A stretch of 64,000 bases of DNA from Pseudomonas tremae (lineage in GTDB: Bacteria; Pseudomonadota; Gammaproteobacteria; Pseudomonadales; Pseudomonadaceae), in NCBI RefSeq assembly GCF_001401155.1, contig NZ_LJRO01000458.1, positions 62,001 to 126,000 of the forward strand. The letters run 5' to 3'. A model generated the notes under the pieces. That model was not told where the DNA came from, ran no database searches, and was given only the letters and a program-made list of their open reading frames with translations. Numbering within the stretch: the first letter of the stretch is position 1; each line of letters begins with the position of its first letter. Of the stretch, positions 42,048 through 51,659 are shown in pieces. The position numbers were made by a program, and so were the translations under genes.

Positions 42048-42941
42048 ATGTTCGAGCTTTCGCAATTGCGCTGTTTCACCACCGTGGCGACAGAGCTGAA
42101 TTTTCGGCGCGCCGCCGAACGACTCAACATGACCCAACCACCGCTGAGTCGACAGATCCAGTTGCTGGAACACAATCTTGGTGTCGAGCTGTTCACCCGC
42201 AGTACCCGTAGCGTGGCACTCACCGCCGCAGGTCGGGCTTTTTTCATAGAGGCTCAGACGCTGCTGGAGAGGGCGCAGCAAGCGGCCATTGCCGCTCGAC
42301 GTTTCGCGGAAGGTGACATCGGGTCGGTGACCATCAGTTTCGTGGGGAGCGCGGTGTATGAGTTTCTGCCCAAGGTGATTGCAGAGGCTCGGTTAAACCA
42401 GCCGCAGGTGAAGATTTCCCTGACTGAAATGAACACCTGTCAGCAGCATGAAGCACTGAGGGCTCGGCGCATTGATCTGGGTATCGTTCGGGCGCCGCTG
42501 TTCCAGCCTGGTTACGAGAGCGAATGCCTGGTGCGCGAGCCTTTTGTGCTTGCGGTGCCGGGCAAGCATCCGCTGGCTAGCGAGGACAACGTAGGTGTGG
42601 CTGACCTCGATGGCGTTCCTTTTCTGATGTACTCGCACTCTGCTTACCCGCCATTCAACGAACTGCTGACCGGCATGTTTCGTTCGGCGCAGGTGGCGCC
42701 GGAGTATGTCCAGTGGCTTGGATCATCACTGACCATTCTGGCGCTGGTCAATGCCGGCATGGGGCTGGCGCTGGTGCCGCGATGCGCGACCAACGTGGTG
42801 TTCAAGGACGTTGTGTTTCGTGACATCGACCTGGGTGAGGGGGTGCAGAGCGAGTTGCATCTGGTCTGGCGTTCAGACAACGACAACCCGGCTTGCAGAA
42901 TGCTGCTTGAAGCGATCCGCACCGCAGTAAGGTCTTATTAA
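42048..42941 (+). CDS. LysR-family regulator of the glucarate-type genes
   Basis: A 297-residue LysR protein starting MFELSQLRCFTTV, with the helix-turn-helix NFRRAAERLNMTQPPLSRQIQ-like segment and an effector domain resembling CatR/BenM-type regulators (GSAVYEFLPKVI). It is divergent from the MFS and dehydratase genes, its likely targets. A TTGAT-N15-ATCAA dyad (42024-42048) runs up to the start codon and is a possible binding site. The longer frame to 41973 has no RBS. Confidence 0.87.
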   Translation: MFELSQLRCFTTVATELNFRRAAERLNMTQPPLSRQIQLLEHNLGVELFTRSTRSVALTAAGRAFFIEAQTLLERAQQAAIAARRFAEGDIGSVTISFVGSAVYEFLPKVIAEARLNQPQVKISLTEMNTCQQHEALRARRIDLGIVRAPLFQPGYESECLVREPFVLAVPGKHPLASEDNVGVADLDGVPFLMYSHSAYPPFNELLTGMFRSAQVAPEYVQWLGSSLTILALVNAGMGLALVPRCATNVVFKDVVFRDIDLGEGVQSELHLVWRSDNDNPACRMLLEAIRTAVRSY

Positions 42942-43085
42942 AAACATGCCTGAAACAAGGTGCAGCTGGCCGGCGTCGACTATCATTTGTTCAGTCGATA
43001 GTCATCATCAAGCAAGGCAAGTTCTGTTTTTCCGGCAAAGGAGGAGGATGGCGTCATAGCCACTTGCTCCAAGGGAGACGACGCG

Positions 43086-43778
43086 ATGAGAATGTTCAAT
43101 CTGTTGACGCTTGCTGCTGTGTTGACAACCGCTAGCGTATTTTCGGCACCCGCCAGCGCTGCCGTCTCGTCCGCCACTCCAGCCTCCGAACAGTCCTGCC
43201 ACTTCGCGCCCGTCGCCGACAGCGCCGCCAGTCTTCGGCACACACAGACAGTGGGTGTGCTGTACAGCGAAAACACCCTCACCAACCTGCAGTATCTGAA
43301 CAACTACCATTCGATCGCGCTCGGGAGCGGGAAAAACCAGGCGCTCGATTCACGTATCCGCAATGCATTTATCAGCAGTTCAGACCCCAAGCTGGCGACA
43401 GACTGGCTGGTGGGGTCTCTGAGCAAAGAGTTCGCTTCCGTAACGGTCTACGACAACCTTGACGCACTGATGCTGGCGCGCCCGGACGTCGTAGTGATGC
43501 TCGACACCTATAACCGGCTGGTAAGCAAACGCAACAGTCAGGTCGAAGCGCGTTTCATGGCCCGGTTTTACGACAACAACCTGCAGTACATTGGCAAGGC
43601 AGAAGGCGAGGTGGTGAAGGACATCACATCAGTCTGGGTGCAGGGCAAGGCTGCGCCCGAGATTGCTGCACAGATCAAGCAGCAGCGTGAACTTCAGGTC
43701 AGTGCATTGAAGCAGTTCGATGTGTCGCTGAAGTCGCTGGTGATGCAGGCTGATCGTGCCCAGGTGGCGGCGAACTGA
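43086..43778 (+). CDS. Secreted protein of unknown function
   Basis: The 230-residue precursor has a clear signal peptide (hydrophobic LLTLAAVLTTASVFSAPASA, cleavage after ASA). The mature part is mixed alpha/beta with VGVLYSENTLTNLQYLNNYH and a later ARFMARFYDNNLQYIGKAEGE, resembling uncharacterised periplasmic proteins of pseudomonads. There is one cysteine (near 39), so no disulfide is expected. It stands alone, 145 bp after the LysR gene, with a GGGAGAC-type RBS. I do not recognise a function. Confidence 0.65.
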   Translation: MRMFNLLTLAAVLTTASVFSAPASAAVSSATPASEQSCHFAPVADSAASLRHTQTVGVLYSENTLTNLQYLNNYHSIALGSGKNQALDSRIRNAFISSSDPKLATDWLVGSLSKEFASVTVYDNLDALMLARPDVVVMLDTYNRLVSKRNSQVEARFMARFYDNNLQYIGKAEGEVVKDITSVWVQGKAAPEIAAQIKQQRELQVSALKQFDVSLKSLVMQADRAQVAAN

Positions 43779-44002
43779 GCGTGACTTGAAGATTCATCAC
43801 AAAGCGTCTGCAGGATGTCTTGTCGCGGTGGCTGGCGCACTGTGGCCTGTCTGTTTCACTCAAACCGATGCGCGGTTCGGTTTTACTGTAAAGAATTAAT
43901 CACCGCTGCCGAGAGCATTACAGGTGAGCAGGTTACAACCCTGCTCGCATGATGAGCAGCAAGCCACGTGCGCTTTGACTGTAGTGACAGAGAAGCCTTG
44001 CG

Positions 44003-45973
44003 ATGCTGAAAAAACTACCGGGTGCCTTGCGTACCCTGATGTCCGTGCCTTCCGATAATCCCCGGCTTTTGCAAGCCCAATACGTCGCTTTGTCCCGACA
44101 ACTGCCGCTGATGTACTTCGTGCTGTTGGTCAATACCTGGGCGCTTGCCTTTACCCATTGGGCGACTGCTCCGATTTGGCTGACGTTGCTGGTGCCGACA
44201 GTCCTCACCATCGGGTGCGGCATTCGCGCGCGCAAGTGGCTGCTTTCGGTAAACAAGCCGCCGCCAGCTTCAAGCACGATTCTGGCGACGTTGCGCGGTA
44301 CCAATGGGCTGGCAGGTATCATCGCCGCCGCCTTCGCGGGATGGTCCTTGGCGCTGTACCCCTATGGCGACTCCTATACCCAGGCGCACGTGGCGTTTTT
44401 CATGGGTATTACCGTGATTGTGTGCATTTTCTGCATGATGCATTTGCAATCTGCAGCCTTGACCACCGCGGTGATCGTCAATACAGCGTTCGTTATTTTC
44501 TTTGCTTCGACGCACAACATCACGTTTATCGCCACTGCGGCGAATATCGTGCTGGTGTCTATCGGTATGCTGATCATTCTTCGCTATCAGTACCGCGACT
44601 TCACCAGCCTGGTGAACGTCCAGGTCAGGACTGAACAGCTGAGCAACGAGAACCTGTTGCTGGCCAATCAGGATAGCCTGACCGGCTTGCCCAATCGTCG
44701 GCAGTTTTTCCAGACACTGGATACGGCGATGAACGAGGCACTGCTGCAGCGCAGCGGGCTTGCGGTGGGTGTGCTGGATCTGGACGGGTTCAAGCCGGTC
44801 AACGACCTGTATGGCCATCGTATCGGTGATCGGCTGCTGATGCTGGTCGCCGAACGGCTGAGCAGCGCTGCCAGCGATACAGTGCATGTGTCGCGGCTGG
44901 GCGGTGACGAATTCGCGCTAGTCATCAAGGGCGACATCAGTAACGAGGCGTTGCTGATGTTCGGCAAGCACCTTTGCACATTGATGCATGAAAGCTTCGA
45001 GCTGTCGGAAATCCCGATCCAGATCGGCGCGACCCTCGGTTTCGCGACGTTTCCAGCCACCGCCGACAATGCCACCCAGCTGTTTGAATATGCCGATTAC
45101 GCCCTTTACCAAGGCAAGAACCACAACCCCGGGTCCACTTGCCTTTTTTCGGCCGGTCACCGTAAACAGCTGCATACCGATGGCGTAACCGAGCAGGCAT
45201 TGCGGCGGGCGAATCTGGAGACGGAGTTTCACGTCCTGTTTCAGCCGATCATTGAAAGTTGCACACGTGAAACAGTGGCTTTCGAAGCGCTGGCACGCTG
45301 GAACAGTCCTGAACTCGGCGCAGTATCTCCTGCGCATTTCATTCCGATTGCCGAGCGGATCGGCATGATCAACAAGCTGACCGTACCTTTGCTGACGCAT
45401 GCACTGCAGCGAGCATTGTCCTGGCCATCGCCGATCAAGCTGTCGTTCAATCTGTCGGCCCATGACTGCGCGACCTGGGAAAGCGTCAATAAAATTGTCG
45501 AGATCATTGAAAACAGCGGTTTTGACGCGTCGCGCCTTGATCTGGAAATCACTGAAACGGCCGTCATGCAGGACATTAACCAGGTTCAACAAGCGATTGC
45601 CCGGTTTCGCCAGTTGGGGTGCGGGATCTCCCTTGACGACTTTGGCACCGGTTACTCCAGTCTTAGCCAGCTGCACGCCCTGGCGCTGACCAAACTGAAG
45701 ATTGATCGCAGTTTTGTGACCGGCGTGCATGACAATCCGGCCAGTTATAAGATCGTCAAGTCGCTGGTAGCCCTGAGCCTGGACATGTCACTGGGTTGCG
45801 TGATCGAGGGGGTCGAGACGCAGGACGAGCTGAACGCGCTGACGAGCCTGGGCTGCACGATGGTACAAGGCTATTTCTACAGCCCGCCGATAACGTTCGC
45901 CGAGACACTGGTGTGGATTGAAACGCCGGATGACGAGCGCACATTTGGTTACGCAGCTTCGTGCCCCATCTGA
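44003..45973 (+). CDS. Membrane GGDEF-EAL protein (cyclic-di-GMP turnover)
   Basis: A 656-residue protein with an N-terminal membrane region of several helices (about 35-200), then a GGDEF domain (RLGGDEFAL near 298) and an EAL domain (FEALARW near 428, DDFGTGYSS near 545, EGVETQ near 610). The GGDEF motif is intact, so cyclase activity is possible. The inhibitory RxxD site before it appears lost (AASD). The EAL motif and metal-binding segments look complete, so phosphodiesterase activity is likely dominant. The membrane part may sense a signal, and the gene has no obvious operon partner. Confidence 0.9.
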   Translation: MLKKLPGALRTLMSVPSDNPRLLQAQYVALSRQLPLMYFVLLVNTWALAFTHWATAPIWLTLLVPTVLTIGCGIRARKWLLSVNKPPPASSTILATLRGTNGLAGIIAAAFAGWSLALYPYGDSYTQAHVAFFMGITVIVCIFCMMHLQSAALTTAVIVNTAFVIFFASTHNITFIATAANIVLVSIGMLIILRYQYRDFTSLVNVQVRTEQLSNENLLLANQDSLTGLPNRRQFFQTLDTAMNEALLQRSGLAVGVLDLDGFKPVNDLYGHRIGDRLLMLVAERLSSAASDTVHVSRLGGDEFALVIKGDISNEALLMFGKHLCTLMHESFELSEIPIQIGATLGFATFPATADNATQLFEYADYALYQGKNHNPGSTCLFSAGHRKQLHTDGVTEQALRRANLETEFHVLFQPIIESCTRETVAFEALARWNSPELGAVSPAHFIPIAERIGMINKLTVPLLTHALQRALSWPSPIKLSFNLSAHDCATWESVNKIVEIIENSGFDASRLDLEITETAVMQDINQVQQAIARFRQLGCGISLDDFGTGYSSLSQLHALALTKLKIDRSFVTGVHDNPASYKIVKSLVALSLDMSLGCVIEGVETQDELNALTSLGCTMVQGYFYSPPITFAETLVWIETPDDERTFGYAASCPI

Positions 45974-46048
45974 TCTATTGCGCCTGAGCCATTCAGCATC
46001 GCGCGAGTGGGGTAATATGCATTTTTCTATGCCCACGGAATGCTGTTC

Positions 46049-46759
46049 ATGAGTAAACCCGGACAGACTGTTCTCGTTGCACTGCGCAAAATGATTGCAT
46101 CAGGCGAACTGGCGGCCGGTGAGCGCTTGATGGAAGTGCCGACTGCGCAACTGTTCGGTGTTTCACGCATGCCGGTGCGCATGGCCTTTCGTACGCTGGA
46201 ACAGGAGGGCTTGCTGGTGCCCTTTGGCGGGCGGGGCTTTCAGGTACGTTCGATCAGCCCACAGGAAATCGCCGGCGCGGTAGATGTGCGTGGAGTGCTT
46301 GAAGGGCTGGCGGCTCGGCAACTGGCCGAGCGTGGGTTGACCCCGCAAGCCCGTGACGAGCTTCAGGCGTGCCTGGATCTAGGCGATTCGCTGTTCGAGA
46401 AAGGCCACGTCACCGAAGATGACCTTGAGGTTTATCATGACCTGAACATGCGTCTGCATCGGGTGATTGTGGAAGGTAGTGGCAACCGGGCTATTGCCGA
46501 TGCGCTGGCGCGTAACGATCATCTGCCTTTTGCGTCGGTCACGGCACTGGCAGTTGATCGCAATAACCTGATTCGCGAGTACCGACGCTTCAATTTCGCC
46601 CACATGCAGCATCATGCTGTGGTCGATGCGCTTATCAACGGCCAAAGTGCCCGCGCTGAGGCGATCATGCGTGAGCACGCCAATGCGACCTTGCGCTATG
46701 CCGAGATTTTCGGTACCTGCGTGCCCGAGCGCATGAAGGTCATTCAACCCTCCGACTGA
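46049..46759 (+). CDS. vanR: GntR/FCD-family regulator of vanillate genes (VanR-like)
   Basis: A 236-residue protein with an N-terminal GntR winged helix (SGELAAGERLMEVPTAQLFGV, SRMPVRMAFRTLEQEGLL) and a C-terminal FCD ligand domain. GntR-type VanR represses vanAB and is released by vanillate in Caulobacter, Acinetobacter and pseudomonads. The gene is end-to-end with vanB: its TGA (46757-46759) touches the complementary stop of vanB (46760-46762) with no spacer. The symbol is inferred from family and position. Confidence 0.8.
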   Translation: MSKPGQTVLVALRKMIASGELAAGERLMEVPTAQLFGVSRMPVRMAFRTLEQEGLLVPFGGRGFQVRSISPQEIAGAVDVRGVLEGLAARQLAERGLTPQARDELQACLDLGDSLFEKGHVTEDDLEVYHDLNMRLHRVIVEGSGNRAIADALARNDHLPFASVTALAVDRNNLIREYRRFNFAHMQHHAVVDALINGQSARAEAIMREHANATLRYAEIFGTCVPERMKVIQPSD

Positions 46760-47710
46760 TCAGAGGTCGATGACCAGCAGAGGCGTCCTGGAGCGCGAGC
46801 AGCAGGGCGTGAACTGGTCGTTGAGCGCTTGCTCGTCCTCGGTCAGAAACAGGTCCCGATGGTCGGGGATGCCTTTCAATACCCGCGTCAGGCAAGTCCC
46901 GCAAACGCCTTGCTCGCAGGACAGCGGAATATCGATGCCGTGGCTTTCAAGCACCTGAGCCACAGTCTTGTTGGCCGGAATAGCGATGACTTGACCGGTG
47001 CTGGCGATCTCGATCGAGAAGCTGTCGTCGTTGCTGGTGTCTACCGGCTCGGCGGAAAAATACTCGCGATGCAAATTGTCCTCGGACCACCCCGCACTGC
47101 GCGCGCTGTCGAGGATGTGCTGCATGAACCCACCCGGTCCGCAGACGTACAGATGACAGTCGGGTTTTGGGGTAGCCAGCACTTGGGCTGCGTTCAGTGC
47201 AGTGCCCGGTTGCTCATCGAGGTGCAGCGTTACCCGGTCGGCGAAACGCGACTGCTTCAGACGCTCGATAAAAGCCCCTCGTTCGGCAGAACGCACGCAA
47301 TAGTGCAGCTCAAAGTCGGCGCCGTCCAGGTCCAGTTGTTCCGCCATGCAGAGGATCGGCGTGATACCGATGCCGCCACCAAACAGCAGGCTACGACGGC
47401 TGTTCTCGGCCAGGGGGAAGAGGTTGCGCGGTTCGCTGATGCGTAACTGCGCGCCTGCCTGGATCTGCTGATGCAGGCTGCGCGAACCACCGCGTGAGGC
47501 CGGGTCGTTGAGCACGCCGATCAGGTATCGATGGCGCTCGTTCGGGGCGTTGCACAGCGAATATTGCCTGATCAGACCATCAGGCAGGTGGACGTCGATG
47601 TGCGCGCCGGCCGTGAAGGGCGGTAGTGGCTGCCCATCGGTACGCACCAGTTCAAAGCTGCAGATATCCAGCGCTTCGTCATTGCGTGATGACACCGTCA
47701 CGTCGATCAT
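46760..47710 (-). CDS. vanB: Vanillate O-demethylase reductase
   Basis: A 316-residue reductase of the phthalate dioxygenase reductase type: FMN domain first (RQYSLCNAP), NAD domain (LLFGGGIGITPILCMAE) and a C-terminal plant-type [2Fe-2S] domain with CEQGVCGTC...C ligands (near 270-305). It passes electrons from NADH to VanA. Start ATG 47710 is chosen over the upstream frame, as GAGGAAAC lies just before it. It is downstream of vanA with a 72-bp gap. Confidence 0.92.
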   Translation of the reverse strand: MIDVTVSSRNDEALDICSFELVRTDGQPLPPFTAGAHIDVHLPDGLIRQYSLCNAPNERHRYLIGVLNDPASRGGSRSLHQQIQAGAQLRISEPRNLFPLAENSRRSLLFGGGIGITPILCMAEQLDLDGADFELHYCVRSAERGAFIERLKQSRFADRVTLHLDEQPGTALNAAQVLATPKPDCHLYVCGPGGFMQHILDSARSAGWSEDNLHREYFSAEPVDTSNDDSFSIEIASTGQVIAIPANKTVAQVLESHGIDIPLSCEQGVCGTCLTRVLKGIPDHRDLFLTEDEQALNDQFTPCCSRSRTPLLVIDL

Positions 47711-47782
47711 GATGTTTCCTCGGGTGACCGCTGCAGGGTCACTTCTGATTGTTCTCAAAGCGTCTGGCTGGGGTTTTGAACG

Positions 47783-48847
47783 TCACTTCGTGGCCATGAC
47801 CGGGATCTGTTCGCCAGGGCTGGCCCGCTCGGCGGCGATCAGGCGTTCCAGAATTTTGCGTGACTGCACGCCACCGGCATCAATGTTGAGCTTGAGCAGG
47901 TTGCGATGGGGGTGCTGCAGCAGGTTCTGTTGCTGGCGCTCGAGCATTTCCAGGTCTTCGCTGAAAATCTTGCGCTGACCTTCGCGGATGGTGGCTGTCA
48001 GCGACTCATCAGCTGGATTGAAATTGCGCGCCATCCCCCAGAAATACCAGATGGATGTGTCGGTTTCGGGCGTGATGAAGTCGACGACGATGCTCGACGC
48101 CTTGAATTCCTGGGGTGCTTCATAGCCACCCTTGCCAGCATGGGCGACGCCGACTTCGATCAATACATGGCTGGGCGGGGTGAAGCGACAGATCTGCCAG
48201 CGATCTACCGGCACGTCATCCGCAAGATTATTACCGCGCAAGGCCATTTGCCAGAATGGCGGCGGCATGATGTTTTCCATATGGCGCGCAGTGACGACTT
48301 CTTCGCCTTCGACGGTGGTGACGGGCGGCGCTTCGTCGATCTCCTTCTGGCCGATGCTTGAGGCATGCACGTAGGTTTCGTGCGTAAGGTCCATCAGGTT
48401 GTCGATCATCAGGCGGTAGTCGCACTGGATGTGAAACAGACCGCCGCCATAGACCCATTCATCACTGACCGCCCATTCCAGATGATGGATCAGTGCAGGG
48501 TCCGCTTTTTCCCTGTCACCCGGCCATACCCATATGAAACCGTAGCGCTCGACGGCTGCAAAAGTCTTGTTACAAGGAAAACCCCGAACCCGCTGGCTTG
48601 GCATCGACACCGTCTTGCCATCGCTGCCCATCACCAGGCCGTGGTAACCACACACCAGTTGACCGTTCTCGACATACCCCAGCGAGAGCGGAGCGCCACG
48701 GTGCGGGCAGAAATCTTCGACGGCAACGATCTGCTGATTCTGATCGCGGTAGAACGCCATCTTCTCGTTGCATATCTGCCGGCCCAGCGGCTTGTCGGTG
48801 ACTTCATCGGCAGTACAGGCGACATACCAGGCATTTTTTGGGTGCAT
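47783..48847 (-). CDS. vanA: Vanillate O-demethylase oxygenase
   Basis: A 354-residue Rieske oxygenase that, with VanB, demethylates vanillate to protocatechuate and formaldehyde. The Rieske cluster ligands are in CPHRGAPLS...CGYHGL (about 45-70) and the mononuclear iron site in NLMDLTHETYVH (near 155). ATG 48847 starts MHPKNAWYVAC, the family N-terminus. It takes the vanillate made by vdh (27119-28567), located 20 kb away. The upstream region carries two TGGATCCA palindromes, the likely VanR sites. Confidence 0.95.
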   Translation of the reverse strand: MHPKNAWYVACTADEVTDKPLGRQICNEKMAFYRDQNQQIVAVEDFCPHRGAPLSLGYVENGQLVCGYHGLVMGSDGKTVSMPSQRVRGFPCNKTFAAVERYGFIWVWPGDREKADPALIHHLEWAVSDEWVYGGGLFHIQCDYRLMIDNLMDLTHETYVHASSIGQKEIDEAPPVTTVEGEEVVTARHMENIMPPPFWQMALRGNNLADDVPVDRWQICRFTPPSHVLIEVGVAHAGKGGYEAPQEFKASSIVVDFITPETDTSIWYFWGMARNFNPADESLTATIREGQRKIFSEDLEMLERQQQNLLQHPHRNLLKLNIDAGGVQSRKILERLIAAERASPGEQIPVMATK

Positions 48848-48878
48848 GACGGTTCTCCACGGTTTGCTTATAGGTCTT

Positions 48879-48986
48879 ATGGATCCACAGAATTGCGCAC
48901 TTGTTTTCCTCAGGATCATTAATGCCACAGGACAGGCATTAATCCAATGATTAATTTAGTTAACTATTATTTAATGGATCCACAGA
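48879..48986 (-). promoter_or_regulatory. vanA upstream region: two TGGATCCA palindromes and a 9-bp dyad
   Basis: ATGGATCCACAGA occurs twice, at 48879-48891 and 48974-48986. Each contains the perfect palindrome TGGATCCA, close to the ATTGGATCCAAT operator described for Caulobacter VanR. Between them, ATTAATGCC-N8-GGCATTAAT (48918-48943) is a second perfect inverted repeat, which may bind the LysR protein encoded at 48994. The near site is 33 bp before the vanA start codon and would block transcription or initiation. Confidence 0.55.
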
Positions 48987-48993
48987 GCGCCTG

Positions 48994-49881
48994 TCAGACG
49001 GTTTTGTCGATCGTCAATGCCGCTCGCAGTAAAGGCGCCAACGCCTCCAGCAGGGTCTGGACAGAGCGCAGTGCCCGACAGTCGGGACGTGTCAGCAGCC
49101 ACAGGTCGGTGCTGCAGCCCGCCAGCGGTTCGCTGAGGCGCTCCACACCCGTCAGGCCTCTGACTGTGAAATCCGTCAAGGCTGCTACTCCCAGCCCCGC
49201 AGTGACCAACTGGGATACGGCCGACATGCTACTACAGCGGTAGCGCGGTATCACCGCAGGGAATGCCTGTTTACGCCAGATCACTGAGGTGTGGTCCGGC
49301 ATTGAATCGTCCGGGCTGATCCAGGGCACCGAGGCCGGGTTCTGCTCCTGTGCCTCACGGTAGTCAGGACGACCGCAAACGACGTATTCGGCACGTCCCA
49401 GGCAGCGCCCGATCAGATGCTCGGGTGGCGTGTTGGTCAGGCGAAGCGCAATGTCGGCATCCCGGCGACTGAGGTTGGCGAAGGCATTGGACGTCGCCAG
49501 CTCCAGGGTGAGTGCAGGGTACTGCGGCATGAACGTCGCAAGCGCTGGCAGCAGCAGACTGTGCAGTACGGCATCGGTACAGGTCAGGCGCACGGTGCCG
49601 CTGACCACGTGTTCGCCTTGCTGTAAGGCCACCCGAGCTGCGCTGAGAGCCATCTCGGCCTGCTCTGCCTGCTCGGCCATGGCCTGAGCGGTGTCGGTCG
49701 GAATGTAGCCTCGCCGATTCTTTTCAAAAAGGGCTGCACCGAGAGCCGTCTCGAGACGGCGGATTGAGCGAAATACCGTGGAGATATCAACGTGCAGGAG
49801 CTCTGCAGCGCGTGCCAGCGTACGGCCACGAACCAGCGCCAGCACCAGTGAAAGGTCTGCATGATTAATTTCATATTGCAT
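48994..49881 (-). CDS. LysR-family regulator upstream of vanA
   Basis: A 295-residue LysR protein starting MQYEINHADLSLVLAL, with an atypical helix-turn-helix (RTLARAAELLHVDISTVFRSIRRLE) and an effector domain in which residues 125-160 resemble the periplasmic-binding fold. It is upstream of vanA on the same strand with a 146-bp gap. It may activate vanAB, or act on the divergent PuuD-like gene 127 bp away. The family is certain, the target uncertain. Confidence 0.85.
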   Translation of the reverse strand: MQYEINHADLSLVLALVRGRTLARAAELLHVDISTVFRSIRRLETALGAALFEKNRRGYIPTDTAQAMAEQAEQAEMALSAARVALQQGEHVVSGTVRLTCTDAVLHSLLLPALATFMPQYPALTLELATSNAFANLSRRDADIALRLTNTPPEHLIGRCLGRAEYVVCGRPDYREAQEQNPASVPWISPDDSMPDHTSVIWRKQAFPAVIPRYRCSSMSAVSQLVTAGLGVAALTDFTVRGLTGVERLSEPLAGCSTDLWLLTRPDCRALRSVQTLLEALAPLLRAALTIDKTV

Positions 49882-50007
49882 GGCTGCAATGTTTCCTTGC
49901 CAGAATGCCCATGTCTGTTGCACAAGTGACTATCCTAGACTGCTTCCATATTTTCCGGATAGCTGTATCGGTGCTGTCTGCTCCCTGCTTTTGCCAAGGA
50001 TTCAACC

Positions 50008-50772
50008 ATGTCACGACTTCCTTTGATCGGTGTCACCGCTTGCCGCCAGCAGTTGGGCAAGTACTCGTCTCATACCGCAGGCGATAAATATGTCGAGGCT
50101 GCCGCTTTCGCGGGTATCCCGGTCATCCTCCCTGCGCTGGACGAGCCCACGGAGCCTGCACAACTTCTGGCTTCGCTCGACGGATTGCTGTTTACCGGAT
50201 CACCTTCAAATGTCGAACCTCACCATTATCAGGGCGCTCCGAGCCTGGAAGGCACTGCACACGATGTGTTTCGGGATCGGATGACGTTGCCGCTGCTCAG
50301 GGCTGCCATTGCTCGAGGCGTACCAGTGTTGTGCATCTGCCGGGGTTTTCAGGAGTTGAACGTCGCCCTGGGTGGCAGCCTGCATCAGCGAGTGCAGGAC
50401 TTGCCTGACTATCTTGATCACCGCGAGCCGCAGAGCGAGTTGCTGTCAGTCCAGTACGCACCGCAGCACCCGGTGCAGGTGCAGAAGGGCGGCCTGCTGG
50501 AGTCGCTCGGTCTGGCACCGGGGTTCGAGGTCAACAGTCTGCACAGTCAGGGCATTGACCATCTCGCATCGGACTTGCGCGCGGAAGCGCTGGCACCTGA
50601 CGGGCTGGTAGAAGCGGTTTCACTGCCCGATGCGCCGGGTTTTGTACTCGGTGTGCAGTGGCACCCGGAATGGGAGTTCAGGGAAAACCCAGTATCGATG
50701 AGGCTGTTCACCGCGTTTCGCGAGGCCTGTCAGGCTTATGCCCGGCGTCGTGATGACGCGATCAGCGGCTGA
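50008..50772 (+). CDS. Gamma-glutamyl-GABA hydrolase-like class I glutamine amidotransferase (PuuD-like)
   Basis: A 254-residue class I amidotransferase with the nucleophile cysteine in VLCICRGFQELNVALGG (near 112) and the catalytic histidine-glutamate in GVQWHPEWE near 218. PuuD-type enzymes release glutamate from gamma-glutamyl-GABA in the putrescine route. The stand-alone domain and length match PuuD. The following gene encodes a PuuR-like regulator, which fits polyamine use. No other puu genes are adjacent, so substrates such as other gamma-glutamyl amides are possible. Confidence 0.82.
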   Translation: MSRLPLIGVTACRQQLGKYSSHTAGDKYVEAAAFAGIPVILPALDEPTEPAQLLASLDGLLFTGSPSNVEPHHYQGAPSLEGTAHDVFRDRMTLPLLRAAIARGVPVLCICRGFQELNVALGGSLHQRVQDLPDYLDHREPQSELLSVQYAPQHPVQVQKGGLLESLGLAPGFEVNSLHSQGIDHLASDLRAEALAPDGLVEAVSLPDAPGFVLGVQWHPEWEFRENPVSMRLFTAFREACQAYARRRDDAISG

Positions 50773-50883
50773 GTGTTGCCGGCAAACGTGATTTAATATC
50801 CGGCTTTGCCGCCTCGCGAAATGGAAGATCCGTTGCGTCGGGGCTTTGCTTTATTCATCGGATATCTTTCGCATAAGGCCACT

Positions 50884-51432
50884 ATGGATACGGGAGCACG
50901 ACTCAAGCTGGTGCGTGAAAGCTACAAGCTGTCGCAACGCGAACTCGCCAGACGCAGTGGTGTGACCAATGCGACGATTTCCCTGATTGAGCAAAACCGC
51001 GTCAGCCCCTCGATCAGCTCATTGAAGAAGCTGCTCGAAGGGATCCCTATGACTCTGGCGGATTTCTTCACCTTTGATCAGCCTCCGGGGCAGGATCAGT
51101 ATGTCTTCCGGGCAGGTGATCAGCCTGATCTGGGCCGTAACGGTGTGCGGCTGCTGCTCGTCGGCGCAACGTTGCCGAGCCGTCAGATGCGTTTTCTGCG
51201 CGAGCAGTACGCGCCCGGTGCAGACTCCGGCGAAGAGCCCATCGTGCATAGCGAAGGCGAGGAGTGCGGGCTGGTCACGCGAGGCACTGTGGAGCTGACC
51301 ATCAATGGTCAGGTCAACATCCTCGGTCCTGGAGACGGCTATTACTTCCCGACCACGCTCCCGCATCGCTTCCGCAACATCGGTCAGGACGAAGCCGAGA
51401 TCGTCAGCGCCAATACGCCCGCCAATTTCTAG
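50884..51432 (+). CDS. HTH-cupin regulator (PuuR-like)
   Basis: A 182-residue protein with an N-terminal XRE helix-turn-helix (LSQRELARRSGVTNATISLIEQ) and a C-terminal cupin domain (GEECGLVTRGTVELTINGQ, GDGYYFPTTLPHRF). This is the layout of PuuR, which represses putrescine genes. ATG 50884 gives the family N-terminus MDTGARLK. It lies 111 bp after the PuuD-like gene on the same strand. Confidence 0.85.
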   Translation: MDTGARLKLVRESYKLSQRELARRSGVTNATISLIEQNRVSPSISSLKKLLEGIPMTLADFFTFDQPPGQDQYVFRAGDQPDLGRNGVRLLLVGATLPSRQMRFLREQYAPGADSGEEPIVHSEGEECGLVTRGTVELTINGQVNILGPGDGYYFPTTLPHRFRNIGQDEAEIVSANTPANF

Positions 51433-51659
51433 GCGTTCATCTGCATCAGGGCGCAACTCAGCCTCGGTAACTATCGCTGCGCTGAGCCGGTCAACCGACT
51501 AGTCGACACGTCAGCCAACGGCCGGTTTTGGCGTTTCTTACCAGTCAAATGACCATAATATGATTTTTATCAGTTGTTCGAGAACCCTTTTGAAGGGCGA
51601 CCAGTCCTAGCTGTAGAGAATATATCTCTCCTCTTATCAATAGCCTTGGAGTTTCTGGC

